This document shows positions 23,652-34,559 of a stretch of 64,000 nucleotides of DNA, one piece after another. The first letter of the stretch is position 1. Each line of letters opens with the position of its first letter. The position numbers were made by a program, and so were the translations under genes. The notes under the pieces were generated by a model that had not been told where the DNA came from, searched no databases, and worked only from the letters and a program-made list of their open reading frames with translations. The DNA comes from Flammulina velutipes (lineage: Eukaryota > Basidiomycota > Agaricomycetes > Agaricales > Physalacriaceae), in the NCBI GenBank assembly GCA_011800155.1, contig CM022370.1, forward strand, positions 62,001 to 126,000, written 5' to 3'.

Positions 23652-24414
23652 AGCTTACCACCAATACTGATCAAAGATCTCTGCGAAAATGACAAGTCCA
23701 TTTGCCGGCCATTAGATACCACGTGCACGTTGGACAAGCTTGGCGTTCCTTCGTCTTCAACGACGACTACTAGCCGCGCGCGCAGCGTCTCTATCCTCAC
23801 TCAGTGCCCGCCGCTTGCTAGCGCTCTTTTATACGCACCTACAGGGATATCCTCCGCTGGCTCCGAGTTAGGTATGTCAACATGCAATCTACTCACTGCT
23901 GCCAACAGTCTACTTACTTTGCCAGACAGGAGCCGTCCCGGGCCTCGCACGTAAAACCCTCCCGACGTCAAAGCTCTCTCCTGGAAGCACGCAAGCTGCT
24001 CGCTGTCTACGCGAAGACACGGGATCATCAATCTCGCATTGTGCCAGTGCGTGATTGGCCTCCTTTCATATTCCTTACTGACAGCCTTCTCCCTCGTCAT
24101 GTCCTCATCCCACCCTCCAATACGGATGATGAGCACCTGACACCCGGGATATCTGCCGCTGGATCACCTCCTCGATTCCATATGACGAGCAGCTCACATG
24201 CACACACGGTACGTCAGCTACTACTCTCTAACCCCACTTTACGGCTAACTTCCTGAACAGTGTGAACACTGTTGCATGACTTTTCCAGTGTCGCGCTGAA
24301 CGTGGATGGCAGAGGTTGGAATTTGGGAGACGATGTGCATGCTGCGGCGTGACAGATGGTACTATACTTTATTATAGTAGTCTTACTGTATTCTTTGAAT
24401 GCTCTCCGCCACTT

Positions 24415-24725
24415 CGGATTGAAGTGAATTGAGCGTCGCAGCCAATTCAAATTAAGTCAAATGAGGTGTGCAGCGATGAAGTGAATTGAGGTGCACTACC
24501 AATTCAAGTTGAAGTGAATTGAGTATCGCAGCCAATTCAAGTCAAAGTGAATTGAGGCGCGCTACCAATTCAAGTCAAAGTGAATTGAACGTCGCTCTCA
24601 ATTCACTAAAAATGAATTGATGCGCGCCCTCAATTCAAGTACAAGTGAATTGAACGTCGCTACCAATTCACTAAGGATGAATTGAAGTGAACCCGCATTT
24701 TAACCATTGAATTGAATTGAAACTA
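24415..24725. repeat. Right subterminal repeat array of the transposon
   Basis: Inverted counterpart of the left array: repeated AATTCAAGTNRAAGTGAATTGA units with GCGTCGC or GCGCGC spacers, running into the right terminal inverted repeat. Confidence 0.85.
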
Positions 24726-27209
24726 GGTCAGGCTTTACATGAAAGACTCGTGATAGCAGTACACCCGTCCACCCTGCACGTAGAGAACGGCATGGAGGTC
24801 TTCGATATATCTCGAGACCTCGTCTACTTCGACTCTCGTAATATCTTGGGGGCCAAAGAGAAGAGGGATTTCGGGGATATAGATGGCTTCTGCGGAATAG
24901 AAGACTATCTGTATGACCGAGAGAGCGCATTTTCGATCAGACAGTGGTATGTCGGAAAGCCATGACTGAAGGACCCGCTCGTAGGTGACATCCAGAAGCA
25001 TTTCTTTCCCGACGTACTCTGATTTTTTGGGCCAGTGGTCACGAATGATCGCTAGTTTTTTTTTCTGAGCTCCAATAGGACGATTGGGACATATAAAGCG
25101 CACAGCCGTTGCGGCGTAGATGAAAAGATCGGATGCATTGGCCGCGATGAAAGACCAATCATCGTTGTCAAGACCAGGCAGTGACGTCTTGAGGTATAGC
25201 TTTATGTCTCCCTGTATCTCATCACTGGTAATGTCGTTCTCGAGGGAGATCCTGCCTGCTTCGCCCAATGATGGACACAGTTTGACGATGCGAGGATCCC
25301 GACGACTGGTGACAAAGAACTTGAGTCCATGTAGCGGGTCTTCAGGTCTTGTGAGGACGCGGATGAGATCTTCTAGAAACTTCGGGCCTTCTCCATCCTG
25401 TAGCTCGTCTACCGCGTCAATGACTATAATCAGAGGAGGTAGGTCCTTATTATCCTTGTGGATGAGTTTGCGCCAAGGAGAAAGGATCAGCGTTTCCAGC
25501 TGATCGCATGGAAGCGGTTTCTCGATATCGAGAGAGTTGTCGAGAAAAGCCCGTCCGAAGGCAGGGAAGCTCAGCGCGAGGCCATGAGCGATGGTGGGAA
25601 CAATATTTGCTCGTATACGTCGACTCTCCACTTGGCTAGAACAGAAGAAAGAGGCACCCAGGCGGCAACCTCCGTCACGTCTGTCTCTGTCTCTGTCTCT
25701 GTCTCTGTCCAACCACTTGCAAAACGTGTATGCGATCGTTGACTTCCCTGTCCCAGCCATGCCACTAAGCCAGAGGACGGCGGGGCTTTGCGTTGAAGTA
25801 TCCGTGGACCAGGTAGAAATGCGTGCTAGAGTGCTTTCACGTGTTCCTTTGATGCATGGTTCGTACCGTACTTTAGTGAATGTGGCTTCAGCTTTAGGAT
25901 CGAAAGCCTGAAGGCGAGTAATCTAAGGAACGTTAGCCCGTCTGCTCTGTAATATCATGAGCCCCTTACATCAATGCCCTTTTGAACGCTTATTGATTGT
26001 CTAACCGTTGCCAGATTCAGCTCGAGCTGCGAGTTCTTGTCAAATGCGAGATCTATCCCGGCAACATGCGCCACTCACGTGAAAGATTTGTGTCGCTTCG
26101 TTGATACGATTGGATATCCTCTTGATTTCCTCCGGATGTTTTTCTACTTCTAACAAGCGCCAGAATATCCCTGTACGCAGCATCTGCCTCAGGTCGTCCA
26201 GAGCATTCTCAAGAGCACTTGTATATATGTTCATTATATTTCCGACTTCTCTCAAAAAGAGCACGTACCACGCGAGGCGTTGACAGGTCTCCTGAATATC
26301 ATTGGGGAGCAACTCGTCTTCGTATAGAAATTTGACCACAACGTTGAGACGATCCATGATAACCGAAAAGTGGAATGCCATCGACTGCTTGTTCTCTATC
26401 ATAGCCTATTAAACGATTTAGTAACACGCGTTAAACGTCAATCCGCTCGTTTACCTCAATGGTGCTAATGATTTTGTTGATAACGACAAGGGGGGCGTTG
26501 AATGGGGGGCCAACATGCGTCTCTGCCGCCTTGGATACATTCTTGAAGATTTCCCAAGCGTCCAGAAGAAACCTTTTTCCCTTCGATGGTGCATGCGGCG
26601 CTGCAGATAAAATCAGCCGGATATAGCAAGATGTCGGGTTATTGCGTACCTAGGCCATGGGAGTCAGCCCTCGCAGCGGAAGTCGTTTGTGGCCCTAGAA
26701 AAGCGCAAACGAGAAAGTGAACAATGGTATCGCCGCCGGCCAGGTTGGAACGTACTCGACGTAAGCTTTGATTTCTCGACTGGGTACGTATCTATTGAAA
26801 GTCAATGCCATGCCTCATAATGGTAAGCACCCGTCAATACCTTCAGCTGGGACTCCAACTGTTTTTGTCCACAAGGAGGATCGGCGTTCAATCGCAATGA
26901 GTGCTGCACGGGTTTATCAAGAAGGATCGCGATTCTCAGTTGTCCACTTACCGTCATCGGGTATCTTGAACTCCGGGGATTTAGAGACTAGCTCTCCATG
27001 AGCGCCAATGGTTCGAGAAGGGGAGGAGACAGCCCACCATCGTTCTGGCTTCGAGCGTTATCACCAGCATGCGATTTCTTTTCCCGCGCTTTCTGTGATA
27101 GGTGGATACCGACGTCTTTGATGCCTTGCTTCATGTTGTGACCTGCGTCCTTGATGTCATGGCCTACATCCTTCAACTTGCCAAGAACCATTTTACGGAG
27201 TGTCATCGT

Positions 27210-27820
27210 GGATGTAGATGATGGGCGAGACGAGCACGAGGCGAACTATACAGTATCGGAGCCTAGTGCTGACAGGCCCAAGAACCATCCACGAATTTGG
27301 GCAAACGAGGTGCCGTTATGACGGAAATGAATGCATTGAATTCATGGAAAGAGAAGCGCAAAATGGGTAGCTGCGGGGAATACAAAGCGTACATAGAGAG
27401 GGGAGAACTTAAAGTTTGAACCCCGGTTCATCAAGAACTTTACATTCATTAGTAACATTTCATAGGAAGAGTGCAGCACGTTCTACTGTAGCACGCATAC
27501 GAACAGCATAGCCAGAGTGGCGGTCATAAAAGATACTAATCGTTCAGAATCACAGACTTCCTGGTTGAATCACGGTGCACATGATCACTGGTGTGGCAGA
27601 GCTTCGCATGCACATGACCCGCAGTCCCTTGTAAATCAGGTAAATATAAATATTTGTGAGCCATTGACAGTAGTATCGGATAGCTCAATTTTGACTGATA
27701 TCACCGTCTACGAGTAGTGAGGACCTGAAATTGGTACTATAAGAAGAAACCGTCAGGGAGCCGTCATCGAGAAGACAGTAGGCTGAGATTTTACAAGATT
27801 CCTGGGACCAGTCCGTACCA
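27210..27820. other. Intergenic region
   Basis: No gene is supportable between the second NACHT gene and the tRNA-Arg copy. The first 100-200 bases probably hold the NACHT gene promoter. Confidence 0.4.
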
Positions 27821-27827
27821 TGGATAT

Positions 27828-27926
27828 GACCGCCTGGCGAAATGGCATCGCGTCTGACTACGATGTGCACTATTCAAAAGATGTGCAGTAATCAGGAGAT
27901 TGCAGCTTCGACCCCTGCGGTGGTCA
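27828..27926 (+). tRNA. tRNA-Arg(ACG) with intron, copy 1, altered B box
   Basis: Acceptor strands GACCGCC and GGTGGTC pair. The D arm is TGGCGAAATGGCATCGC, the anticodon stem is TCTGA/TCAGG, and the anticodon ACG is at 27860-27862 followed by an intron of about 26 bases. The T arm reads GCAGCTTCGACCCCTGC, where the other copies read GCAGGTTCGACCCCTGC. The change breaks one T-stem pair and alters the conserved second G of the B box, so this copy may be poorly transcribed. Confidence 0.75.
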
Positions 27927-28229
27927 CTCATCAATGGAAAGTTCATTTTTCGCTCTGGTTGGCAGTTTGGCTCATTATTTCACCGTTATCTAATGACCGA
28001 CCCAAGCAAGAGACATATCTCCATACACCCTGTAGGACGCCGCCGGTCCATTCTACATCTGGTAAGACTCGAACAAAACAAGAACAGCAAGAAACAGCGC
28101 ACCGCAACGCCATTATCCCAATTAAACACCGCCGCGCCACGTACGAACTCCCTTTTTCCATCCGGGAAGCGGATATCCGCGTCAATCTCAAGTATGAGCG
28201 AGTTGGGCGTAACAGTAACGTGCTTGACC

Positions 28230-28690
28230 CTATTCACCAGTCTTCGTCAGATTCCCTAAACCATGCACAAGTAGGTCAACGCACTCATGCTTCATATACT
28301 CTGTACGCGTCGCCATCCCACTCATCGCATCGCGCACCGGCTGGCTGCCATTCGCAGCCGGAAAGTTGAGATACTGGAACCCTACGTCCGGCGCGAGATA
28401 TTTCTCCGTGATGAGAGGGAGGTCGACGACGTCTACTGCTTTGAAGAACTGCGATACGGCGTGAAGGATGAAAGGATGGTGACGAGGGAACGTACAGCTA
28501 TGCCGAATGCCTTTCCGGCTTCGTATTGCTCCTCGGTGGTAGTGTTGCTATTTCGGATATCCTGATCAGAATAGACTCCGATTGTTCATAGTATGCGTAC
28601 TTGGACCAGGACATAGGCATCTTCGCTGATGATGATAGTGAGGATACTCTTCACCCCAGTAGAATGCGCGTTTTAAACGACCTTGCCTGG
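28230..28690 (-). CDS. SnoaL-like (NTF2-fold) protein, start not fixed
   Basis: Exons 28448-28230 and 28561-28496, plus an upstream piece ending at 28601, join in phase. The piece encodes SILTIIISEDAYVLVQ, and the joined product continues through EEQYEAGKAFGIA to FFKAVDVVDLPLITEKYLAP and GFQYLNFPAANGSQPVRDAM. This is the SnoaL-like pattern of small NTF2-fold proteins, which form a cone-shaped pocket and in fungi are mostly uncharacterised or polyketide-modifying. The first proposed intron (28562-28600) is only 39 bases, and an in-frame stop sits just before the upstream piece. Either the 5' end is spliced differently or the gene is decaying. It lies head-to-head with the aldo-keto reductase gene. 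Confidence 0.5.
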
Positions 28691-29089
28691 GAGACGGCAG
28701 GCCAAATACATCCCCGCTGCGTATACCAGGAACGTGGGATAGTCTCCATCCCCATTTGGGTTCGCAAGCGTGCATCCGTGGACCCTGATCGTCACCTCTT
28801 GTATTCTTACCGTCGCGAATGTCCACGTCGTTCCCGAGTCCGAGTCGGGGTGAGACGTCAACCTCCTCTCTGTTCTGTTTCCCGTTCTCGCAGTCGTCGT
28901 CGAAAACAAGAACCCAACATATATGAGCACGCAGCCTCCCTCGGAATCCATGGACCAACCGTTGTTCGTTCCCATGTCAGTCGCCCTCAGAAGGACCCCA
29001 ATACGCGCCTCGGTCTCGGATTCGCTTGCTGTTCTATTTCCCCATATATATAAACTCTCTGGTCTCCCGATACCCCTCACCAAGCAACA

Positions 29090-30401
29090 ATGGCGTACTG
29101 GAAAGTCGCCCCCGAGCCACCGACCAAGCTCGGTAACTATCGCATCCTCTCCTCGCGCGCAGGCGTGCGCGTCTCGCCCATATGCCTCGGCGCCATGAGC
29201 ATCGGCGACAAATGGACAGAATCCTACGGATCGATGGACAAGGAGTCGAGTTTCGCGCTGCTCGATGGGTACTATGAGATGGGCGGGAACTTTATCGATA
29301 CTGCTTCTAATTAGTGCGCTCTTCATTTCTTTCTTATCGTCCACAACGCTGACGCCACGAACAGCCAAGACGAGTCCTCCGAAGAGTTCATCGGTGAATG
29401 GGCAGAGACGCGCGGAATCAGAGATCAGCTTGTCATCGCCACCAAGGTACGCGTCCTCCCCTTTCCCTCTCTAATCAACATCCCCAACCTTTCTAACAGT
29501 ACACAACATGCTACAAAACCTACTCCTCCTCCACAAAGCAAAAAGTCAGCTACGTCGGGAACGGCACCAAATCCCTCCACAACAGCATAACCGACAGCCT
29601 CCGAAAACTCCGAACATCCTACATCGACATCCTCTACCTCCACTGGTGGGACTACGAAACATCCATCCAAGAAGTCGTCGACTCCCTCCACAACCTCGTC
29701 GTTTCCGGAAAAGTCCTCTACCTAGGAATATCCGACGCACCCGCGTGGGTCGTCTCGCAAGCCGTGCAATACGCTATAGACCACGGAAAGACGCCGTTCT
29801 CGGTGTATCAAGGAAAGTGGAACATCATCGAGCGGTCATTCGAGCGCGATATCATCCCCATGGCGCGGTCCCTAGGGCTCGCGCTGACTCCCTGGGAGGT
29901 CCTCGGCGCCGGACGTATCCGCTCAGACGACGAAGAGAAGAAAAGAAAGGAATCAGGCGAGGGAGGACGTACCCTCTTCGGAGGCTGGGAGCGCACCGAG
30001 AAGGAAATCGCCATCTCTCGCGTACTCGAATCTGTCGCTAAAGAGATTGGCGCAAAGTCTCTTCGGTCTGGTCAATCCTTCCCTTCTTCTTTCTCCTCAA
30101 TTGAGCTGATGAACGCTTGATAGTCGCCATCGCCTATGTCATGCAAAAGACACCGTACGTCTTCCCCGTCATCGGGGGCAGGAAGATCGAGCACCTCAAG
30201 AGCAACCTCGAAGCGCTCGATATCGTCTTGACCCCCGAACACATCGCCGCACTCGAGAAAGCCAGTCCCTTCGATCCTGGATTCCCGCACGACTTCTTCG
30301 GGGACGGGACGACCCATTCGTTCTTCCTGCAGGTTGCAGCGAAGATGGATAAATTCCCGGTGCAGCAGGCTATCCGACCTTCTACTTCTACTTTTGTTTG
30401 A
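29090..30401 (+). CDS. Aldo-keto reductase, aryl-alcohol dehydrogenase type
   Basis: Exons 29090-29313, 29365-29446, 29500-30070 and 30124-30401 give 384 residues, the usual size for fungal AAD proteins. The catalytic tetrad is visible: Asp and Tyr in [12 protein letters not shown], Lys in VIATKY and His in YLHWWD. The strand-1 motif [13 protein letters not shown] and the cofactor-binding IGGRK near the end are typical. Such enzymes reduce aryl aldehydes to alcohols with NADPH in the cytosol; in white-rot fungi they support lignin-related redox cycling with veratryl alcohol. A TATA box (CATATATATAAAC) lies about 40 bases upstream of the ATG. The third donor (GTCAATCC, after 30070) is unusual but gives the expected [10 protein letters not shown] junction. 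Confidence 0.9.
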
Positions 30402-30502
30402 ATGTACTATCTTTGTTGGTTATTGATGTACTTGTATCGAATGTTAGACTGGTTTGGATAAAATGATATGCTCAGCAAAACGAGTAGAAGGTGGTTGCCA
30501 AG

Positions 30503-30597
30503 TGACCACCGCAGGGGTCGAACCTGCAATCTCCTGATACAGTCGTATGTGATCTTTACAATCGTAGTCAGACGCGATGCCATTTCGCCAGGCGGCC
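30503..30597 (-). tRNA. tRNA-Arg(ACG) with intron, copy 2
   Basis: On the minus strand, acceptor GGCCGCC pairs with GGTGGTC through G-T wobbles. The D arm and anticodon stem match copy 1, the anticodon ACG lies at 30563-30565, and the T arm GCAGGTTCGACCCCTGC has an intact B box. The intron (about 23 bases) differs in sequence from those of the other copies. Confidence 0.85.
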
Positions 30598-30652
30598 ATT
30601 AATGACTGCCTCGGCCCATCCTTTGACTGTAAAACTCCGATTTCTGACACTT

Positions 30653-30701
30653 AAACTCGCAGTATTTATAAAAACCTGACACTCTATCCGATTGGTGCGC
30701 C
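30653..30701 (-). pseudogene. Decayed tRNA-Lys remnant
   Basis: The plus strand reads AACTCGCAG, then CCTGACACTCTATCCGATTG, matching parts of the T arm and the 5' half of the tRNA-Lys at 35.6 kb. The 3' half is mostly deleted and the acceptor strand is altered. It sits about 55 bases from the intact tRNA-Arg copy 2. Confidence 0.6.
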
Positions 30702-31208
30702 ACAGAATCAAGTCAACACAGAAGATTATTCTTATCGTTGAACATCCTGAGAAAAAAACAAAGGGGACTCAATCGAACTGAACAAATGGCTTACCCAAAC
30801 AGAGAAAGAAGTTCACCTGTCCCGCCGATACCTCCGTCCATTGTTCGTTTTGAGTCGATCAACATGATTTTACACACCACTCGAACAACGAAACATGGCC
30901 AAGAAGCACCCTCCGTACCTGATCTCCCCAGCACTGGCCATTGTACAGCGACCTCGAACAATCGAACAATGGAAAGCATCGCAACACGAACAATGGAGAG
31001 TGGCGCAACGCGAACAATGGCACGTTGCGGATAAACCAAAGACCGCCATATCCCACGTGGGCGACGCATCGTTTCCATTGTCGATAACGTGATCTGTACG
31101 GAATGGTATTTAAACGCCTCTAAACAGCGTATTTCTTTCGTCCTGTATTCTATATTCTACATTCTTCCCATCACCTCACACCCTCATATCATCTCTCATA
31201 TCTCAACC

Positions 31209-31874
31209 ATGGTATCCACCAACTCCCAACTCCTCACGAAAGCAAAGGCCCACACCCCCCGCCCCGCAAACTGCTTCATGCTCTTCCGCAGCGACTTCAC
31301 CAAAACCTTCAACACCACGGGCCCAGATCAAGGTGCCGCATCCGTCATTGCCGGCGAGATCTGGAGAGACATGCCCGAGGAAGAGAAGCGCCCATGGAGG
31401 GAATTGGAAAACACCGTCAAGGCGGAGCATAAACTCGCTCATCCGAACTATAGGTTTCAACGGAAACCGAAGCAGACGGTCACTGGAGGACGCAAGAAGA
31501 ACAAACAGGAGGCGGAGGAGAGCGTCCAAACAGAGCGCTACTTCGTCGTCAAGGCTCTGGAGGTCGACAAGAACGGCGATACCATCCGAACCATCACACC
31601 CGCCGTCTCTCAGATGCTCAAACAGGAAGTGGCGTTGAACCCACAGTTCGGGATGGGGGACAAGGTGATGCAGGACAAGCCTGCGTCCGAGTCGGAGGGG
31701 ATAGCCAACCCGTTCTGGACATGGCCTACTGCATCGCGGATGAACGACTGCTCGCCGGACATCGCCGACTGGAAGCGGAGCTCTGCTCCCACATTCTCGA
31801 TTGTCGAGCCTGGTCGCAGGTCAGATGTGTATCCTCCTGCGAGGGCTATCAGACGTGCCATTGCGAAGCAATGA
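31209..31874 (+). CDS. HMG-box protein 2
   Basis: A single exon encodes 221 residues from the ATG at 31209. An earlier in-frame ATG at 31089 is less likely, since a TATTTAAAC promoter-like motif lies near 31107. The HMG box spans residues about 14-78: HTPRPANCFMLFRSDF, then ASVIAGEIWRDMPEEEKRPW, a helix-3 region, and LAHPNYRFQRKP. This is the sequence-specific class seen in fungal regulators. The C-terminal 140 residues have no recognised domain. Its box is only distantly similar to that of the gene at 2.2 kb. It is a probable nuclear regulator with unknown targets. Confidence 0.75.
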   Translation: MVSTNSQLLTKAKAHTPRPANCFMLFRSDFTKTFNTTGPDQGAASVIAGEIWRDMPEEEKRPWRELENTVKAEHKLAHPNYRFQRKPKQTVTGGRKKNKQEAEESVQTERYFVVKALEVDKNGDTIRTITPAVSQMLKQEVALNPQFGMGDKVMQDKPASESEGIANPFWTWPTASRMNDCSPDIADWKRSSAPTFSIVEPGRRSDVYPPARAIRRAIAKQ

Positions 31875-31879
31875 TTTTC

Positions 31880-32730
31880 TCCTCTCCGTTTCTGTATCAT
31901 TTAGCTTTTTACGATCACCAATAGTGTATCCCATTTACCGCCAATGTATTTGTAGAATTAGCCTTTGTTGTTATAGGCAGATTGAATGTATAATTTGTGT
32001 ATTTGGGAAACGGCACTGTGCAGATTGAGAAAAAGAATAAGAAGATCAACGATGGATGTAGGTCATGTTCTCGACGTAGCAGCTGCAGGATGAAGGAATG
32101 AAACCAGAGCAAGAAGGTCGCAGAGACGAGTCGGTTATGATGGTCATTGTCAAGAGCGAAGATGATTTGTGTATTTGAATACGCCGCGCAGACGGAGAGT
32201 TAAGACATTCCAGTCCGACGTAGCAGCCAGCACAGGAAGCGAAGCAAGAGAAAAAAGTCGCAGAGGTAATGGTGGTTACTGGTCAAGAGCGAAGTGATCG
32301 ATCGAGGCGTCTCCCGCGTTGCTAAACAGGGGTCATCCTATTGCTATTGTTCGGCACTCGACTAATACAACCGCTCTTGTTTCCTCTAGCCCTAAAATGC
32401 TGAGCGTCCGTAATGTCTAAACGCTACTGGTACGCACTTGAATGCGACAGACTCAACAAATTGGATCAACCGACTCCTAAAGTTCAAGCAAAGTCTCAGA
32501 TGATACTTTCTGTATTGACTTAAGGGCTAACCTTGTGAATGCACTAGCTGTCCTCGCGCTAGACAAAGCCAATCCCTCGAACTTGGGACTTCTTTGGGGA
32601 GCGCACGACCCGCTCGTTCTTCGTGCGGCGCATCTACTTAAAAATCCTTACCCTTCCACTTATACTTACTTGAGTGTCTATCGATATCCTGTAGTAGCTC
32701 CTTTGCGAGACTCGACAAAAGGATATTATA
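31880..32730. other. Intergenic region
   Basis: No gene is supportable. Two similar stretches at about 32035-32160 and 32200-32300 share AGACG and GTCGCAGAG words, suggesting a short degenerate duplication. Confidence 0.35.
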
Positions 32731-32733
32731 CGT

Positions 32734-32823
32734 TGACCACCGCAGGGGTCGAACCTGCAATCTCCTGATGATGATTCAGATTCTAAATCGTAGTCAGACG
32801 CGATGCCATTTCGCCAGGCGGCC
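32734..32823 (-). tRNA. tRNA-Arg(ACG) with intron, copy 3
   Basis: Same arms and acceptor as copy 2, with the anticodon ACG at 32789-32791 and an intact T arm. The intron is about 18-19 bases and unrelated in sequence to the other two. Confidence 0.85.
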
Positions 32824-32829
32824 ATGTCT

Positions 32830-33020
32830 GCATCAGGAAGCCCGGAGGTTGTATCCCGAGGCTCCCGGAAACTCTAGAGCCCTGAGAGCTAGGGAGACAA
32901 CCCCCCATATCCGGAAAGGTCTGGAATGCTCTGAAGCAAGGGTCCAATATCCGGAGACCTCTGGAGCGCTGGGAGCTCTGGAGTCTCTGGAGACTCTGGT
33001 GCTCCTGCTTGCTCCAGTGT
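32830..33020. repeat. CTCTGGAG-type low-complexity repeats
   Basis: Imperfect repeats of GGAGCTCTGGAGTCTCTGG and similar words. Related words recur near 34.55-34.62 kb and 35.15-35.25 kb, suggesting one decayed repeat family. Confidence 0.5.
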
Positions 33021-33130
33021 TCTCTAGAGACTGCCAGAGGTGAAGATATGTGATATACGTCCTATAGCTATAGCTTGACTGCATTGCACACATTGAATGA
33101 CAAGAGAGCATAAAAATGATAGCATTGGTC

Positions 33131-33515
33131 TAACTACAGCAATTTGCAGTTCGTTGTAGACAAAACACCTTTCTTGATCTCCAGAAAACTTGTTTACTTT
33201 TGGAGCGCTAAGGGTTCTCATTTTGGTCTGTTCGCTCAGGGTTCACGCGTTCACGACGTTGGGCTCCCGTGTTTGCGCCACGGACAGACGAGTTAGGTCT
33301 CACGAAAATGTTACTGAAGTATTTGTGACGTCGGAGTACTGATGCTAGGTAGAGCAAGAAGATGGGGGTCTCATTCAGCGGGGCAGGAGGTGGGCGAACA
33401 AAATTCTGGCCCTGGGTGCTCCAAATCAGCTCCAAATGTGCTCCAATCATAAACAAGTTTTCTAGCGAACAAAAAATGCAGTTTGTCTACAACGAACTGC
33501 AAATTGCTGTAAAGA
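33131..33515. mobile_element. MITE-like element with about 80-base inverted repeats
   Basis: The left arm starts TACAGCAATTTGCAGTTCGT and continues to CCAGAAAACTTGTTTA. The right arm, read from 33512 inward, starts TACAGCAATTTGCAGTTCGT and continues to CTAGAAAACTTGTTTA. The core is short and non-coding. No clear target duplication is visible, so the exact ends are open. Confidence 0.65.
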
Positions 33516-33619
33516 CAACAAAGACTACCGTACATCATAAAAAAGAATTGGTGCGTCACCCGTCAATTTCCCTCAATCACTCTCTACACATTGTCAGACC
33601 ACCGTTCTCTATCAGCTAG

Positions 33620-34400
33620 CGTTGGATGCTCATTTCCCTAGGCGCGCGGTGCGCTGCTTGTAGGTGTCCGTCAGCCAAAGTATGTCAACCTGTGGACGAC
33701 AATTAGCACTAATAACGTAGGCGCGCATAATAGAAACTTACTTTCGGGCGGCGGGCAGAGGTCGCCTCTGTAGCTATACGGCTTCCGGGCAACCGACAAA
33801 ATCTAAGAAATATCGTTAGCTTCGTGCAATATCGCAGAGAGCAAGAACGGACATACAGATAATAGGACCAGGGGCAAGAGCTATGGCGGTTCGGACAGAC
33901 ACGTCTTTGCCAGTTGATTGCCCATCCGAGGTGTGGGTGCGCGTAGGGTAGCGGCTAGAGAGAACAACAGATTAACGGGGGAGAATGGAGCTAGAAAAAG
34001 TCAACACTGAGCAAAGATTGTAAACGAAGAGAAAAACACACCAGGGAACTAAGAATCATAGACACTGAGCTCCTGGGTCATGTCTGTCAGTCGGTCGGTC
34101 CAAGACAGAGCTGGAGAGTGAGAACCGACGCACCAACGATATTCACCTCGCCCAGGCGACCTCACACGGCAGCGTAATACTCATCCCAGGCGATGTCGAC
34201 CAAAATGTGTCCCCTCCTGTGCTGTCCAAGGCAGTCGAGACAGAAATCAATGAAACTGAGAGCGAGTAGTCAAAAGAAAGGCTGAAGGCAGGGAGATGTT
34301 GGAGAGAGGGAAAGAAACGAAGGCCCCGTTTACGTTCCGTTTTGACGCGACGACCACGTGATCAATCGGAACGGACTCTGAAATCGACTTGTCAAATTTC
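33620..34400. other. Intergenic region, no assignable gene
   Basis: Several GT...AG intron-like stretches on the minus strand suggest a decayed multi-exon gene, but no product could be read. Confidence 0.3.
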
Positions 34401-34559
34401 TGTTCAGGACACGGTCAAGGCATCGATGACCACTCTAAAGCAAACAGACACATGAAAAGCCTTTTTATTATACCAATGACATTGTGTTGGACCATAATCA
34501 TACAAATACATATCATATAGCAAGGAATAGTAATCCGGCCAGCTCTGACTCCCAGAGAT

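Larger units (their letters stand above)
18790..24738. mobile_element. 5.95-kb non-autonomous TIR transposon carrying host gene fragments
   Basis: The two ends form an imperfect terminal inverted repeat: the left starts CAACAGGGTGACCTAG, and the right, read inward, starts GTAAAGCCTGACCTAG. Both continue into a shared stretch of about 40 bases. A 7-base direct repeat, ATGAAAG, flanks it at 18783-18789 and 24739-24745. Removing the element and one repeat copy restores an in-frame NACHT gene, which fixes the boundaries. Subterminal arrays of CAATTCACTTG-type repeats lie inside both ends. No transposase is seen. The interior holds decayed, minus-strand pieces of a GH5 glucanase gene and a UCH37-type gene, as in Pack-type elements. 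The superfamily is uncertain; a 7-8 base target duplication would fit hAT or Zisupton-like elements. Confidence 0.85.
18287..27206 (-). pseudogene. Second NACHT receptor-like gene, split by a 5.95-kb transposon
   Basis: The N-terminal exons start near 27206 (MTLRKMVLGKLKDVGHD) and pass through helical NWD-type segments at about 26.6-26.0 kb. The NACHT exon (about 25900-24746) has Walker A GMAGTGKST and Walker B IIVIDAVDEL. The frame breaks after YHESF at 24.74 kb, where the transposon begins. The matching next part (DFVKDRDRFSDEKL) resumes at 18789 and runs to 18446. A short intron (18395-18445) leads to the last exon, with the stop at 18287. The two halves fit each other and align with the NACHT-WD40 gene at 4.6-9.7 kb across the insertion point. 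No WD40 repeats follow, so the parent was a short NACHT protein. A six-base repeat near 25.68-25.71 kb adds an Asp-Arg run to the NTPase domain. As it stands the gene should yield only a truncated product. Confidence 0.85.

Noticed and set aside
2208..31874. Mating-type locus built from the HMG-box and homeodomain genes
   Set aside because: No pheromone precursor, STE3-type receptor or divergent HD1/HD2 pair is present. HMG and homeodomain genes are common outside mating loci.
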